Shown: positions 43,017 through 54,625 of the stretch, piece after piece
Numbering within the stretch: the stretch's first letter is position 1
How the letters are laid out: every line of letters starts with the position of its first letter
Source of the DNA: Silene conica
Lineage: Eukaryota > Streptophyta > Magnoliopsida > Caryophyllales > Caryophyllaceae
Length of the DNA stretch: 64,000 nucleotides
NCBI GenBank assembly: GCA_029255685.2
Contig: CM055315.2
Coordinates: forward strand, 48,899,705 to 48,963,704
Direction: 5' to 3'
Position numbers and translations under genes: made by a program
Notes under the pieces: model-generated
What the model was told of the DNA's origin: nothing
Seen by the model: the letters and a program-made list of their open reading frames with translations, nothing else
Database searches by the model: none

Positions 43017-44480
43017 TGATGCGTGTCGTTCATGCACCAAAGATAAATACCTAAGTCTACCAACTAGAAGCTAGTGGAAGTAGGGTCGAATTCCACAACG
43101 AGGCACGGTCTTAAGTAAAGGTCAGTCTATCGGTCAAAAAATTGGGGGGTTTGTTTTTTATTAAAGCTAAGACGGATATAAAAGAACTTAAAATAAAGAT
43201 GACAAAACGAGTTTCAAGCAATAAAATAAGGAATATGTCACGATTCAGGTCGTCGCGTTAATTGATGTCACGTAAAGATTAGGTCAGTCGAAATAACAAC
43301 GAAGTGGGAACGATTAATACCCTTTCGGTCTGAAATCACCCCTGGACTCCCCTATAAATCTTTCGATCTCTAGATAGGTTTCATAAATCACCCTAAACAA
43401 GCCTACCTACCACTCTTTCGATCCAGGTAAGGTTTTACTAGGTAAACTGGTCTCCTGCGTGCACTCATTTGACAAGCTTTATAATTATATAGTTTATGGG
43501 TAAACTTCGTCGTAAGGACGACTAACATGCAATTCCTACGACATAACTACCGCGAGTTCCTTCATCCTAACATATTATAGGGATTAGCTACGCATGCTTA
43601 GGGAAACTAAACTGCTAATAACAAAGATGACAATAACATTCAACATAGCGAATAAAGATGAATTAATATAAATCACGAAACACTGAAAATAAGAACAATA
43701 ATAAAAAGGGTAGAAAGTGAATTACAGAAGTGGCGAGAAAGGAAGAACAAGATCCAAAAATACTTGAATGTAGAAAAACCCTAAGTAGAAGTTTTCTAGA
43801 TCTAATGACTCAAAGTAAAACTGAAATGTAAAACGTGAATGTATGTTTCTGAATACTCAAAAGACTGGTAACCTAATCCTAAAATAAGGATTAGGTTAAC
43901 TCTAAAAAAACTAAACCTACAACGGACATTGCAAATTCGGTACGCTTAAGTAAGTTGCTCGATCGAGTGACTTAACCACTCGATCGAGTAGTTGTTCTTC
44001 AAAAAGGGCCCGATCGAGTAACTTCAGGCTGGCAACTGCTCGATCGAGTGACTTTGGAAACCTCGTAGGTTGGGTCCTTCCTGTAGACTCCTCGATCGAG
44101 TATCAGACTGCTCGATCGAGGCTTTCTCCTCCTGCATCCACTCGATCGAGCTCTGGTGTTTACTCGATCGAGTAAATAATATATGCAGTGCTTCTTTTTC
44201 GTTTCTTTCTTGCTTTTGTCCTTCGGCTTTGCCTCAGTTTCCTTCAGGCCTGGTACTGCAAAATCGGGCTATGGGACTGCTTATCTAGCTTCATCCTCTA
44301 AAAGAGCTCAAAATGGATAGAAAAAGGACGATTTCTTCATCTTTTGCATAATTCCTGCATAAAATAACAGAAAATACACCAAAGGAAGAAAAAGGGGGAA
44401 AATGGCACGTAAAGTGCATGAAAATGCATAGAAATGCGTGCTAAATGATGCCAAAAAGTGTATAAAATAAGCACGCAACA
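43017..44480 (-). repeat. Athila-type element I, 5' LTR (inverted)
   Basis: Minus strand TGTTGCGTGC (44480) to ACACGCATCA (43017), 1464 bp. It carries eight CGATCGAG-type palindromes with cores at 43960, 43981, 44011, 44041, 44093, 44113, 44143 and 44165, that is four pairs spaced 21, 30, 20 and 22 bp. The flank at 44481 is the LTR of element N, so element I inserted there. Confidence 0.85.
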
Positions 44481-45185
44481 GTTGGTTTCTTATCTTTTGC
44501 TTTGAACATGTTGCCGGATTGCTTGGACAAGAGTTCGGCTCTCCTTGTGATTCGTTAGACTTTCTCGCGGCAAGAGTCGGGCTTAGTTGGACCGTATTAG
44601 ATAAGTGGTTTGGGATTAGTTAGGACGAGAGTTCAATTGGACTTGACCCAAGGACCGCCTCATATCGAAAGATAGGGACACACATAGCCTTCACCCTCCG
44701 CTATTTCTTCTATATCGACTTAAACTAGACCCCTCTTACTTGAGTGACCCCGACACTCTAGCCTTTTCTCTCATTGTGTTTAATTAGTTGTTTTTTTAAT
44801 TTATGTTGTTAGTTTAGAATTTAGAATACAAATCAATCTTGTTGACCGACTAAAGTAGAACTAAAACGAGATTTATAGCCTAACCCCACCATCCTTTGGG
44901 TTCGTTCCAAAATTATACTACTTAATTTAGGAGTTTACAAATTGTTTTTGGTGCCGGAATTGACGACAAAAACCCGGCCATCAAAATGGCGCCAGCCGGG
45001 GATTGTGCTTTGTTAGATATATGTTTTTGTTGAGTTTTAGGATTAGTCATTTTATTGCTTTTTCATAAAAACAAAAAGACAAAAAATTAGAATATTTGAA
45101 AAAAGAAAAAAATAGTTTGTTTCTATATTTCTTGCATCTTTATTTATAGTTTTAGTCACTTGCATTTAAAGTCTTTCTTGCTATC

Positions 45186-46359
45186 ATGTGTTCATACATG
45201 ACTTTATGTGACCATAGTAGACCCGACCCAAAGTTGTGTGACTCTCCAATTGATATTCGAGAGGATGTGGAGCTTGGGCTACATCTAGAGTGGGTTGAGA
45301 GATTTGAAAAAACTTCATTTTGTGGGTTACCTAATGAGTGTGTGCTTGACTATCTAAAACTTTTAATAAAAAGTGTCTTTTGGTGAGAAAGAATGGTGTG
45401 CTAATTCATGTTGTGAAACTTATACTTTTTCCTATTACTCTGGGGGATGGAGCCGAGAAAAATGGTTATATTATCACCCTCCTAGCACATTTTCTACTTG
45501 GGATGACCTTGCCCAAGCTTTTTTTGCCAAATATTTTCCACCTTCGAAAACCGCTAAACTAAGAAATGAGATCGTTTCTTTTCATCAAGACGAGTTTGAG
45601 AATTTGAGTGAGGCTTGGGAAAGGTTAAATGGACTTTTGATAGCTTTTCCTCATCATGGGATCCCAATTTGGCTAATTATGCAAACTTTTTTTAACAATT
45701 TACATCAATCCGTTAAACAGTTGATAAATGCTTCGGCCGGAGATGCCTTTTATGATTTGGGTGATGATGAGGCAAGATCTTTGCTTGAGAAAGTGGCTAT
45801 GACCGATGCTAGGTGTGGGATTGGGAGAGTGACAAGATTGATTGAACCACAAGTTGAGGTTGATTCTTCCTCTTATGTTCACATTGTTCAACACAATTAT
45901 GTTGTTCCTCCCTCCCTAATTAAGAGTGATGTGCATGCATTTTCATTTTCTTGTGGTACATGTGGTTATTTGGGACATGATTCTAGTGCTTGTTCTTTAT
46001 ATGGATCCCCACCTCCCATGTATAAGAATATGATGAATTATGACGATAAAATGCACAATGTTCAATCGTACCATACTCCTTTTCACTCAATGGATTATAT
46101 GCTTGTTTCTTCATCAAATTATGTGCCTTGTGGTGGTTTTGGAGATAGCCTTGACATGTGCTCTTCTTATGCTCCTCAAGCCCCCTTGAATGATTATTGG
46201 ATGAGTGAAGAGTGTGAGATGGAGGTTATAAGGTTTGAGTATAATGATGCATTAATTGAGTTACGTGGAGAGGAAGTTGTGGAGCCATTGCACTTAAGTG
46301 AGTTCGAGTGTGTGTCCTTGTTTGGGGTTGATGATGAGTTTTTGGAAAGAGAGAGATGA
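45186..46359 (+). pseudogene. Element N gag
   Basis: The N-terminal frame 45186-45386 (MCSYMTLCDHSRPD) is followed by a frame change. KLILFPITLGDGAEKNGY in one frame and PPSTFSTWDDLAQAFFAKYF in another are the two halves of the usual Gag motif (LFPFSL.D.AK.W). The main frame then runs to 46359 with NEIVSFHQDEFENLSEAWER, a degraded zinc knuckle (CGTCGYLGHDSSAC, about 45955-45995) and an acidic tail. At least one frameshift near 45450 inactivates it. The function in an intact copy would be the particle protein. Confidence 0.82.
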
Positions 46360-46475
46360 GAGTATGATTCTCGAGATGGAGAAGGATAATGACGGTGAGA
46401 ATTGTGAGGAAGAGAAGAGGGTAGAAACACCTTCCTGAGGATTACAAGCCTGAAAGCCTTTATAAAGAATTTTAG

Positions 46476-47018
46476 ATCATTGATGACCATTTTCTTGAGA
46501 GATTTGAGGTTTGTTTTTGTATTGCGGGTGAGTCACATTTATCATCCACCGATCATGAAAACCTCATTTCTCTTACTCCTCGTCTGGCTTTATTGATTGA
46601 TGATTACGATTGTGAAGTTCCCCTCAAGGAGGTTGATTTGTCCCATGATGATTGCTTGTTGGAAATTTGTGAAAATGGGGACGAAATCAGCACTCTTGGA
46701 GGGGACATGAATGAATGTCGTGACAAAATGTATGATGTGAAGGGTCTTCGCCTTCCTCCTACGCCTTTGGAACGATATGGCATGACTAGGGGTGACTTTG
46801 ATGCTTTCGGTATGCTCATATATGCTTATGACTTGCTTATGACTTGTCTTGTTCCCTATAGGTACTATTGGTCCTACTTGTTTCCCATGATGTCCTATGA
46901 CCATTTCGGCGAGGATTGGTCCACTTCATTCGATAAACTAATGCATTCATTGAATGCCTTTTTACATGATTCACTCGCATCTAGCATTGTTGTCCCCATT
47001 CTCCCTTCTTACACTTGA
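46476..47018 (+). pseudogene. Element N second reading frame, unknown
   Basis: An open stretch of about 180 codons with no clear start (a stop at 46473-46475 lies just upstream), so it is probably the tail of a longer broken frame. It is acidic and aromatic-rich (LEICENGDEISTL, LRLPPTPLERYGMTRGDFDA, WSTSFDKLMHSLNAF). I recognise no domain. It lies where the pol genes would begin, directly before the purine tracts that precede a 3' LTR, so it may be an additional frame of a non-autonomous Tat-type family. Confidence 0.5.
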
Positions 47019-47231
47019 TTTCTGAGGGCAATGGCCGTCTCAAGTGTGGGGAGGAATTTTGAAAGAAAAAAATCGAGAAAATCCAAAAACTATGCTTTGC
47101 TTTCTTATCTCCTCCCTACATTTGGTCCATTGCGGACAATGTACATTTTAAGTGTGGGAAGGGAATTCATTTCATATTCGTTTCCCAAAAAAACCATAAA
47201 AATTTGAAAAATATGAAAAATTCAAAAACAA

Positions 47232-47525
47232 CACTAGTACAAAAATGTCATTTCGCAACGGTCAAAAAACACATATGGCAACGGTTCCACGACCGATGAA
47301 AATCGGGGAGTTGCCGTAAACAATTACCTATGGCAACGGTTATCAACCATTGTCAAAAGTAATTTTTGGCAACGGTTGCTGTTAGTAACCGTTGCCAAAG
47401 TAATTTTTGGCTACGGTTGTTGTTAGTAACCGTTGTCAAAAGTTGTTTTTGGCAACGGTTATTAACCGCAACCATTGCCTTATGTATATAAAAGGCAACT
47501 ATTCATTTTTAATAACCGTTGTCGT
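47232..47525 (+). repeat. CACTA-2 subterminal inverted repeat array
   Basis: Repeated GGCAACGGTT paired with AACCGTTGCC or AACCGTTGTC, spaced so that adjacent copies form stem-loops (for example GGCAACGGTTGCTGTTAGTA followed by ACCGTTGCC near 47370). Confidence 0.8.
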
Positions 47526-47741
47526 TGCTCAATTAAATTTTTTAAAAAAAATATATTCCAATAATATATTTTTGGGTAAATGTAAATTTTTTTTATTAAG
47601 ATAATAATTAATTACAAACCAATGTTTGACATATAATCAACACTACAAAGCAATATCAATACCTAAAGCCAAAGAAAATAAGCATGTACTAGGATGCAAA
47701 AGCTAAAAAAAATAAGCGTCATTAATGTACCAAAAACTCTA

Positions 47742-47882
<141 letters not shown>

Positions 47883-47992
47883 TCAGAACTATCTTCATCA
47901 GAGTCCACTTAACATATGAGCATATATAAAAGACTGCCAACCTTTGATAGATCTCGTATACAGGAAGGAGAGTTCTGATTAATGTTGTTTAT

Positions 47993-48320
47993 AAGAGTCT
48001 ACACACAGATGTTGCATCTATTGACCAAGGGGAAGAAACTATCCAACATTTATTTTTCAACTGTCAGTATAGCACCAAGCTATTGAGTTTACTGCAACAC
48101 TGGACATGGCTGAACATGTCTACAGATAATGTTCAAAACTAGCATAGGCACAACAGGTTTACCAGGCTCAAAATATGGGTGCTAAAAAGTATAGTCAATG
48201 CGGCAATATACTATGTATGGCAGCAGAGGATTTTGAATAGATATGAAAAGAAACTTATGATACCTGAGTAGTGTGTCATGCAGATTCAGACTGTTTTACG
48301 AGTGAGGATTCGGAGTCAAA
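47993..48320 (+). pseudogene. LINE reverse transcriptase 3' end (zf-RVT) fragment
   Basis: The frame reads DQGEETIQHLFFNCQYSTKL, then after a stop FTRLKIWVLKSIVNAAIYYV and WQQRILNRYEK, and further on IQTVLRVRIRSQMKGK. This is the C-terminal zinc-binding region found at the end of plant L1-type LINE ORF2 proteins (ET..HLFF.C.Y). Stops at 48152 and 48268 show it is dead. It may have been carried by CACTA-2 or inserted into it. Confidence 0.75.
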
Positions 48321-49917
48321 TGAAAGGCAAAGTATCAAAGAGAGACATTGACTAGCTGAAAAGAATTATGTAGATAGCTAGATAGTAATTTGGCAGTAAC
48401 AAAAGAGTTCAATTACGTTGGGCAGCGTGAAATATATGAGTAGTACATATAAAAATATCAATGGGCCGATTCTGAATGCAAATATCTACAACGTTTGGAG
48501 ACAACAAAACGTCAACACAATGGAAAATAAACTTATGAGACCAGCCATTGTTGGACATAATATCCGAAAAGAGCAACAAGTTTTTATGCTAGTATTAGGA
48601 ATGTCAATCTGAATGCCAAGGACAAAAATTTTATGACTCAGATAATGGTCTGATTTGCAACATATCATGCTATATGTATTACTCGGATAGTAAGGGATAT
48701 AGATTGCAATCAGATGTAAAAGGCCGTCTAAACATGAAGACTACCTTTTTCTGAAGAATATGAAAACGCATTCAACATCACGATCAAAATACCTACAATT
48801 AAACAAAGTAAAATTAGTTTTCCCAAAGCCCGGAATAACAAACCATAAAGCAGCTTTTGAGTAAGCTTGTCACATGAAGAAGAAGACCAATAGAAATGCT
48901 TGGAACAGCAAAATTATTTGCATACATTTTCACATTCCAATGAGTGATAGGCAACATTTGAGGAAAATCAATCTCACACATTCTGATCATCATCAATCTA
49001 CATATCAGAATAAATACAAATGAAAAGATTCAACCCATCAAGTAACCAATCATAGTTGCTAATAGCGCGAGCACTAGACCAGTAACTAAGCTAAGTCCCA
49101 AAAACGTTGGAAACAGCTAACAAAAAAAATCTATGAATGAAACAGTCAAAAGTCCACGCAAATAAAAAGATAATAAAAAAAGTCAAACATACCATAATGT
49201 GAAATTAATTAAAGTCACAATGGTTACTCAATCAACTGAGACCACCAAGTCTAAAGATAAACCGCTTACTGAACAGACGCAAAAGAAAAAGTTACTAGTA
49301 TGACACTATGAACACCAGAAGCCTAATCTTAATTAAATTAATCAGACGTTGCTTGAGACTAGATTTTGTAAGATCTTCTAAATACTTCTGAATATTAGCC
49401 ACCAAATCCCCCTCAAGTCCTTGATCAAGCACAACAGCCTGCACACAGCAAACATTTGGTTGTTGAAACTGTTTAAGAATAAACAGTTGTCAAAACTTAA
49501 TCTTTATGCCATTGGGGGATTAGATTTGTGCATTAGTAGTGTAAAAATTGGAGTATTTTGGAATGAAGGTTAAGAAATGTATAGGAATAATGAGAAGGAA
49601 GAGGAAGAGAAAGAGAGAACACGGTGACAAACTTAGTCCTGAAAAATACATTTTGCAAACACTTTTCAGCATCATTTATCTAATTTCGGACGCTAAATGG
49701 GATAACATATCAGTTCAGAAAGGGGTTTGGTCGGTTAACATAAAAGGGCAAATGAATTCATCAATCAGACCCTCAAAGGGTCAAATGCACCTCCTGAATG
49801 CTACTCCATATTTAATTTAATTACATTAAGAAGCGCGTACAGTTTAGCGAGTCTTTATCAATCGCCGAAATCCCAAATGTCAAAAGAAAAATCAATTATG
49901 ATCGATAACTTAATACC
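48321..49917 (+). other. Unassigned sequence, probably CACTA-2 interior
   Basis: AT-rich, no reading frame with recognisable motifs. On the minus strand at about 49325-49437, following TGTGTGCAG, there is an open exon-like stretch reading AVVLDQGLEGDLVANIQKYL that I cannot identify. The frame 49548-49820 (+) is unsupported. Confidence 0.4.
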
Positions 49918-51203
49918 TGTTAGAAATCGAATTTCAGATTATACACTCATATCTTATGAGTTTTGTTTCTTTAAGTTTAGTAATTAAAACTTAATTAGAT
50001 CTTATGCATGCATGATGATTACATAAGAAGTATGAATGTCCTTACATTGATTTTAGAAGGTTTATACTCAATAATCACCTATTAATGAGTCTTCTGTGAA
50101 CCGAAATACCCTTAAAACGGTTTATATTGAAATCGTCACCAAAAGCTTTAATCAAGGAACCGTTCTCAAACTAAAACAATTTTTGTTACTAGAAAAATTA
50201 ATTAGTATACTAGAAATAATAACAATATTACTCTTACTATTATTAATTTTAGAAATTATTTACACTTAGAAAACTATTTTCTAAGTACAAGTATGAGAAT
50301 AAGTTGTGTAAATGATGTGTGTTGTGTAAGATAAAACAAGCAACCATCAAAAACTAACTAGTGAGTTTTGTAGTGTGTGGTGTAGTGTAATATATAGAGC
50401 AAAAATTCTCACAAGTGAGAGCACATGGTCGGCCAAATCAAGCCAAAAGGGAGCCAATGCATGGCCTTCTTGCTCTTACACAATGCATACAATATGTCTT
50501 ACATATTCTTTATGTATGACACACACAATCACTTTGATTGCTTACACAAAACTATCACACACACACACACACTCCATTTACACGGTCCAAATGGGGCTTA
50601 TTATAGACCCATTTTATCTTTGTCAATTGTGTTAATTTGTAACATGTCACACATGTCCCATAACACATGAGCCAATTTATTAATTACGCCATTTTAACTC
50701 TTCAAAATTCATAATTCACAATCTTACAACATTTAAATAATATCATTAGTAATTTTCAATTACCATATTATAAAATGTAATATCATAATTTTAATTACAA
50801 CTCTTTGTAATTTTATGATCAACCGTGTTCAATCTAAATTTAATCGTTTCCCAGACGACTAAATAAAATCGAGTGATAAAATAATTTTATTACCTTGACC
50901 ATTAGTATAATCCCATTATAATATATTACACGTAAAATCATTTCCAATTTCTAGCCATTAATTAATCCGTATCCAATGCAATAAATTAAATATTCCATTG
51001 AGTTGGAATCTCCTAAAGATATGACCTTAAGGGATCAGCTGATCACCACCATCATATGACGATAAGGTAAAACTCTAGACAACCAATCTTTATCGGTAAA
51101 TGTTGATCAGTCGACTATAAAAGAGTAACATTCCCAGGTGTGTTTCATTCAAATGTGTTTTAATTATGTCAACGCACTATTGTCGAGGACACTTCCTCCA
51201 ACA
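49918..51203 (-). repeat. Copia F 3' LTR (reversed)
   Basis: Minus strand TGTTGGAGGAAGTGTCC (51203) to CGATTTCTAACA (49918), 1286 bp. The polypurine tract (minus strand AAGTGGGAGAT) adjoins at 51204-51214. A run of CA repeats occurs at 50551-50568. No gene. Confidence 0.87.
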
Positions 51204-51296
51204 ATCTCCCACTTGTTCGAGACAAGTGTGTGTTACCAATTCTCTTGCCCTATTACTATCTCCCACTTAATGCAAGATATTTTCTCAGGTCGTGCT
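51204..51296 (-). other. Copia F 3' region, left of gypsy H
   Basis: Contains the polypurine tract and a second purine tract further in (minus strand TTAAGTGGGAGATAG near 51262), as in copia E. It ends with GTGCT (51292-51296), the target duplication of gypsy H; the region continues at 62295. Confidence 0.82.
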
Positions 51297-51700
51297 TGTA
51301 ACACCCCCATTTATTTAAGGGCATGTACTAGGACTCCCCAGATAAATAAGGGTGTTAACTTCTCAGTTACCCGAGGCAGTAGATACAAAGGAATGATAAA
51401 CAGTACTTTAATTAAAAGTTAAACTCCATAACATGTTCATACAACTGTAATAAAACTGTCTTATGAAAAGTAAGTACAACTCATGCTAAACTAATTATGG
51501 TGATCTAGACTCTAGTCTGGTCCGGATCCAAGCTCTCTCCTCCCACAGCTTCCCAAAGTCTCAGCCACCTGTCAATCTACTCCCCAATAATTTGGTTCAT
51601 CACAAGTGCTCACGAATACAGAGGGTCAACCACGAGGTTGAGTAGAGGAAAATAAATAAACAAACTTATAATATATATATTGGGATCAATCGTCCCTTAA

Positions 51701-51877
51701 CTCCGCACCGATCCAACACCAAATAAACTCCGCACCGATCCAACGCCAAATAAACTCCGCATCGATCCAACGCCAAATAAACTCCGCACCGATCCAACGC
51801 CAAATAAACTCCGCACCGATCCAACGCCAAATAAAATCCGCACCGATCCAACGCCAAATAAACTCCGCACCGTATCA
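51701..51877 (+). repeat. 27-bp minisatellite in gypsy H LTR
   Basis: Units start at 51701, 51728, 51755, 51782, 51809, 51836 and 51863 (exact 27-bp period), consensus CTCCGCACCGATCCAACGCC plus AAATAAA. Units differ by one or two bases. The period is divisible by three, so a spurious frame (GVYLALDRC repeats) appears on the minus strand. Confidence 0.93.
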
Positions 51878-52349
51878 CAAGACCCATTATCACAATTTCC
51901 TCATCATAGGAATATACAGACAATTAATAACATTACAACATTATTCATTCAATAAGATGTATATAATTCACAACAATTAATAATCATGTATCACATCATA
52001 AACGAGTGCACAGTTATTCCCCTACCTCGAAAAGCAGAATTTTAGATAAGTCCCAGCTCGCTAGAAGTGTTCCACACGAAACTCGCTACCTAAACACGTA
52101 TATGTAAGGAATTAATATCCTTCCCGAACCCCATATCAAACCATACTTACTATAATTAGAACCTTCCATAAATGAAAAGTGTCCCTAATTAGAAACTTTC
52201 CCAAAATAGAAACTCCCTAGACTCGTTAATTTCCCGACTCATATATTTCAACTACAAAGAACGAATAATATAGAAATAACGAAGGACGAATATTATTAAC
52301 ATAGTAGTAATAATAACACTACCAAAATGATAACAATCAAAATAATTTT

Positions 52350-52376
52350 AATAATAATAATAATAATAATAATAAT

Positions 52377-52451
<75 letters not shown>
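52350..52451 (+). repeat. AAT microsatellite
   Basis: About 34 units of ATA/AAT with one interruption near 52375. It produces artefactual poly-Ile and poly-Leu frames. Confidence 0.95.
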
Positions 52452-52452
<1 letters not shown>

Positions 52453-52765
52453 CAAAGTAAACAATCAGCCACCACAACCGACGCAAAACGCCTATCCACC
52501 GTGCACAGACCCCACGACCACCAACCGCCACCCTATCCCGACACCACCGGCAACCTGCCACCACTACGACACCATGAAGCCCATCGCCGACCGCCGGTGA
52601 GGTGGCCGGAGCCCTCACCGATGACAGTCCCTCACCCCTACCGCTGCTACACCCCCCGTTCCATATCAAACGAAACCTCCTGCCACCACAACTTCCACCA
52701 CCGACACCATCCGTGACCACCACCAATCCCCTCTCCGACACACAACCTACAAACCACGGTGGTAC

Positions 52766-53763
52766 TGTGGGGAATAAAACGCGTATTCACCCCAAAATTA
52801 CAGGATTATAATGAAATATACAACTGTGAATATCGTCATAAGATTAAAAACAGGAGAAAAGAAGTACAACCTTTAGTCCTCGCGCAAAAGGCCTAAGAAC
52901 AGGAATTAACACAAATTCCCTCCTATAACTTGCACCCAAGACTTAATCTGAGACGTGGCCGCGTGTGCTAGAAATCCTCTCCAATTGCCTTGCAATATAG
53001 GGAGAGCCCTTGAGGTTTTAGATGTGAGATCTGAGGTTTTGGGAGAAGAGTGCTCTCAAAACCCTAATTTTCTTTTGAGAATTATGTTACAGTGCAACAA
53101 GAGTAACTGACATAAGGAGACTCCTCCTCCTTATGTAGTTTATTTCGGCCGAATTGGGGTTTGGGTAGGAGTGGGCTTTCCACTCTTACCTTATCCCAAT
53201 GCGTGATTCGACCCAATTAGCTTTAATATATTTCGCGGGTTTATGATTATAAATCGTAACATGTTATCAGATATTAATACAGTCGATATATTAATAATGG
53301 TCTGACAAAATACGATATTGTATAATTACCCAAATTAATATAACTGTTTATATTAATACGCGAATATAATATTTAATTAAATATAACCGTTTATATTTAA
53401 TTTACGAATTAATCTTGTAATCCGTATTAGCTAAAATTATTTAATCCGTATTAAATAATAATTCTCAACATCTTATTGACTAATTTAATAGTCAATACCT
53501 CTGACTAACCGTTTAGTCATATCCGGCAAAATGTGACTGTATTTTCATACCTTCACATCTCTCAAACGTGTCCTATAGGTGTGACGTATAGGGACCAGTT
53601 GACCACCGCCATCCGTATGACAATAACGTCAAACTTATCTAGCAAGACAACCGTTATTGATAAACGTGGATCAACTGGTAATAATACAGAAGTATGCCCT
53701 TGTGATCCTTAAAGAGATTTAATAAGTCATTGTACTTAATTGTCAAGGACACCAGCCCCAACA
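52766..53763 (-). repeat. Copia C 3' LTR
   Basis: 998 bp, minus strand TGTTGGGGCTGG to ACCCCACA-type end (TGTGGGGAAT on the + strand at 52766). Confidence 0.96.
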
Positions 53764-54625
53764 ATCTCCCACTTGTCCGTACAAGGGTATGTTCAATGAC
53801 GTTATCACACTACATGTGGAGGACACAATCTCCAACAAACTCCCACTTGTCCGTACAAGTGTAGGTGCGATAACCGAATCTCATATCCTTTTAAAATTTC
53901 TCCCACTCAATGTAAGACAATTTGCAAATCCGCATTCGCAAAGGTCGTATCTCACAAGCGATCTGTATCAAGAGTGGTTTCCCCGACTAGAGAGTAACTT
54001 AACTGATAAAACGAATCTGTATTCGAGCATGGCCATGCATTTCAGTTACTACTCCTCGAGTGGCCCTGAGAAATGATAAAATCCTGATAAGGGTTTGGAT
54101 ATTTCCCTCAACTCGAATCCTGCCGATATCGCCCAGCATGAAATAACCCAGAAAAAATCCTCTTAGCCCCTGTTACGGTGACCGTGGGAAAGAAACCAAA
54201 GTTACCCAAAATCTGTCTTAATCTCAAGAAACAGTTGAAAGTCAAAAGACTCGACTCTAAGGAACACTATGGAGGTCCTATCCACGACCTGGCACCCAAT
54301 GTTATAAAACATTTAGGACTCCATAACGATGTCACGGGGTGTCCTACGAGATATCCGTATAACTCGCCTTTGTGATTGGTCAGTCATCCACGTGACTTAT
54401 GGCTCGTTGAACCCACCATCAACCAACGTCACAAAATGATTACCTGAGTTATCAGCTCAAGTGGGTAATCAAGGACCAAAACGATGTAATGTTAATCAGT
54501 TCACTTTGTGGTGTTCAAAATTGGCGTACAATTCCACATGAGAAACAAAACATTTTATATCATAACAATAAGGTTGAATAGAGTACACGAGAAAATGAAT
54601 TATTACATGAATTCATAAAAGAGTA
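53764..54625 (-). other. Copia C 3' untranslated region with duplicated polypurine module
   Basis: The minus strand has ACAAGTGGGAGATTG directly before the LTR and a second ACAAGTGGGAGTTTG about 90 bp upstream (near 53843), followed by a short imitation of the LTR start, the same arrangement as in copia B. No gene. Confidence 0.85.

Larger units (their letters stand above)
44481..47231 (+). mobile_element. Element N, Athila/Tat-like, gag only
   Basis: Truncated 5' LTR (44481-44983), primer site TGGCGCCAGCCGGGGA (44987-45002), a gag with frameshifts (45186-46359), a second frame (46476-47018) and a 3' region with purine tracts AAGTGTGGGGAGG (47040) and AAGTGTGGGAAGG (47150). No protease, reverse transcriptase or integrase lies between. 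It is probably a non-autonomous family or a deletion derivative. The right end is cut by CACTA-2. Confidence 0.78.
51297..52765 (-). repeat. Gypsy H LTR, 3' portion
   Basis: Matches the end of LTR M (38518 backwards), for example TTACCCGAGG near 51377. It holds a 27-bp minisatellite and a long AAT microsatellite. It ends at GGTAC (52761-52765), the target site of copia C. Confidence 0.83.

Noticed and set aside
48418-49000. Several 60-residue frames on both strands
   Set aside because: Length expected by chance in AT-rich DNA, no motif, no splice-site support.
51666-51923. Minus-strand frame with a repeated nonapeptide (GVYLALDRC)
   Set aside because: Artefact of the 27-bp minisatellite, whose period is a multiple of three; no start context or conservation.
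52296-52741. Open frames rich in Ile or Leu on both strands
   Set aside because: They are translations of the AAT microsatellite at 52350-52451.
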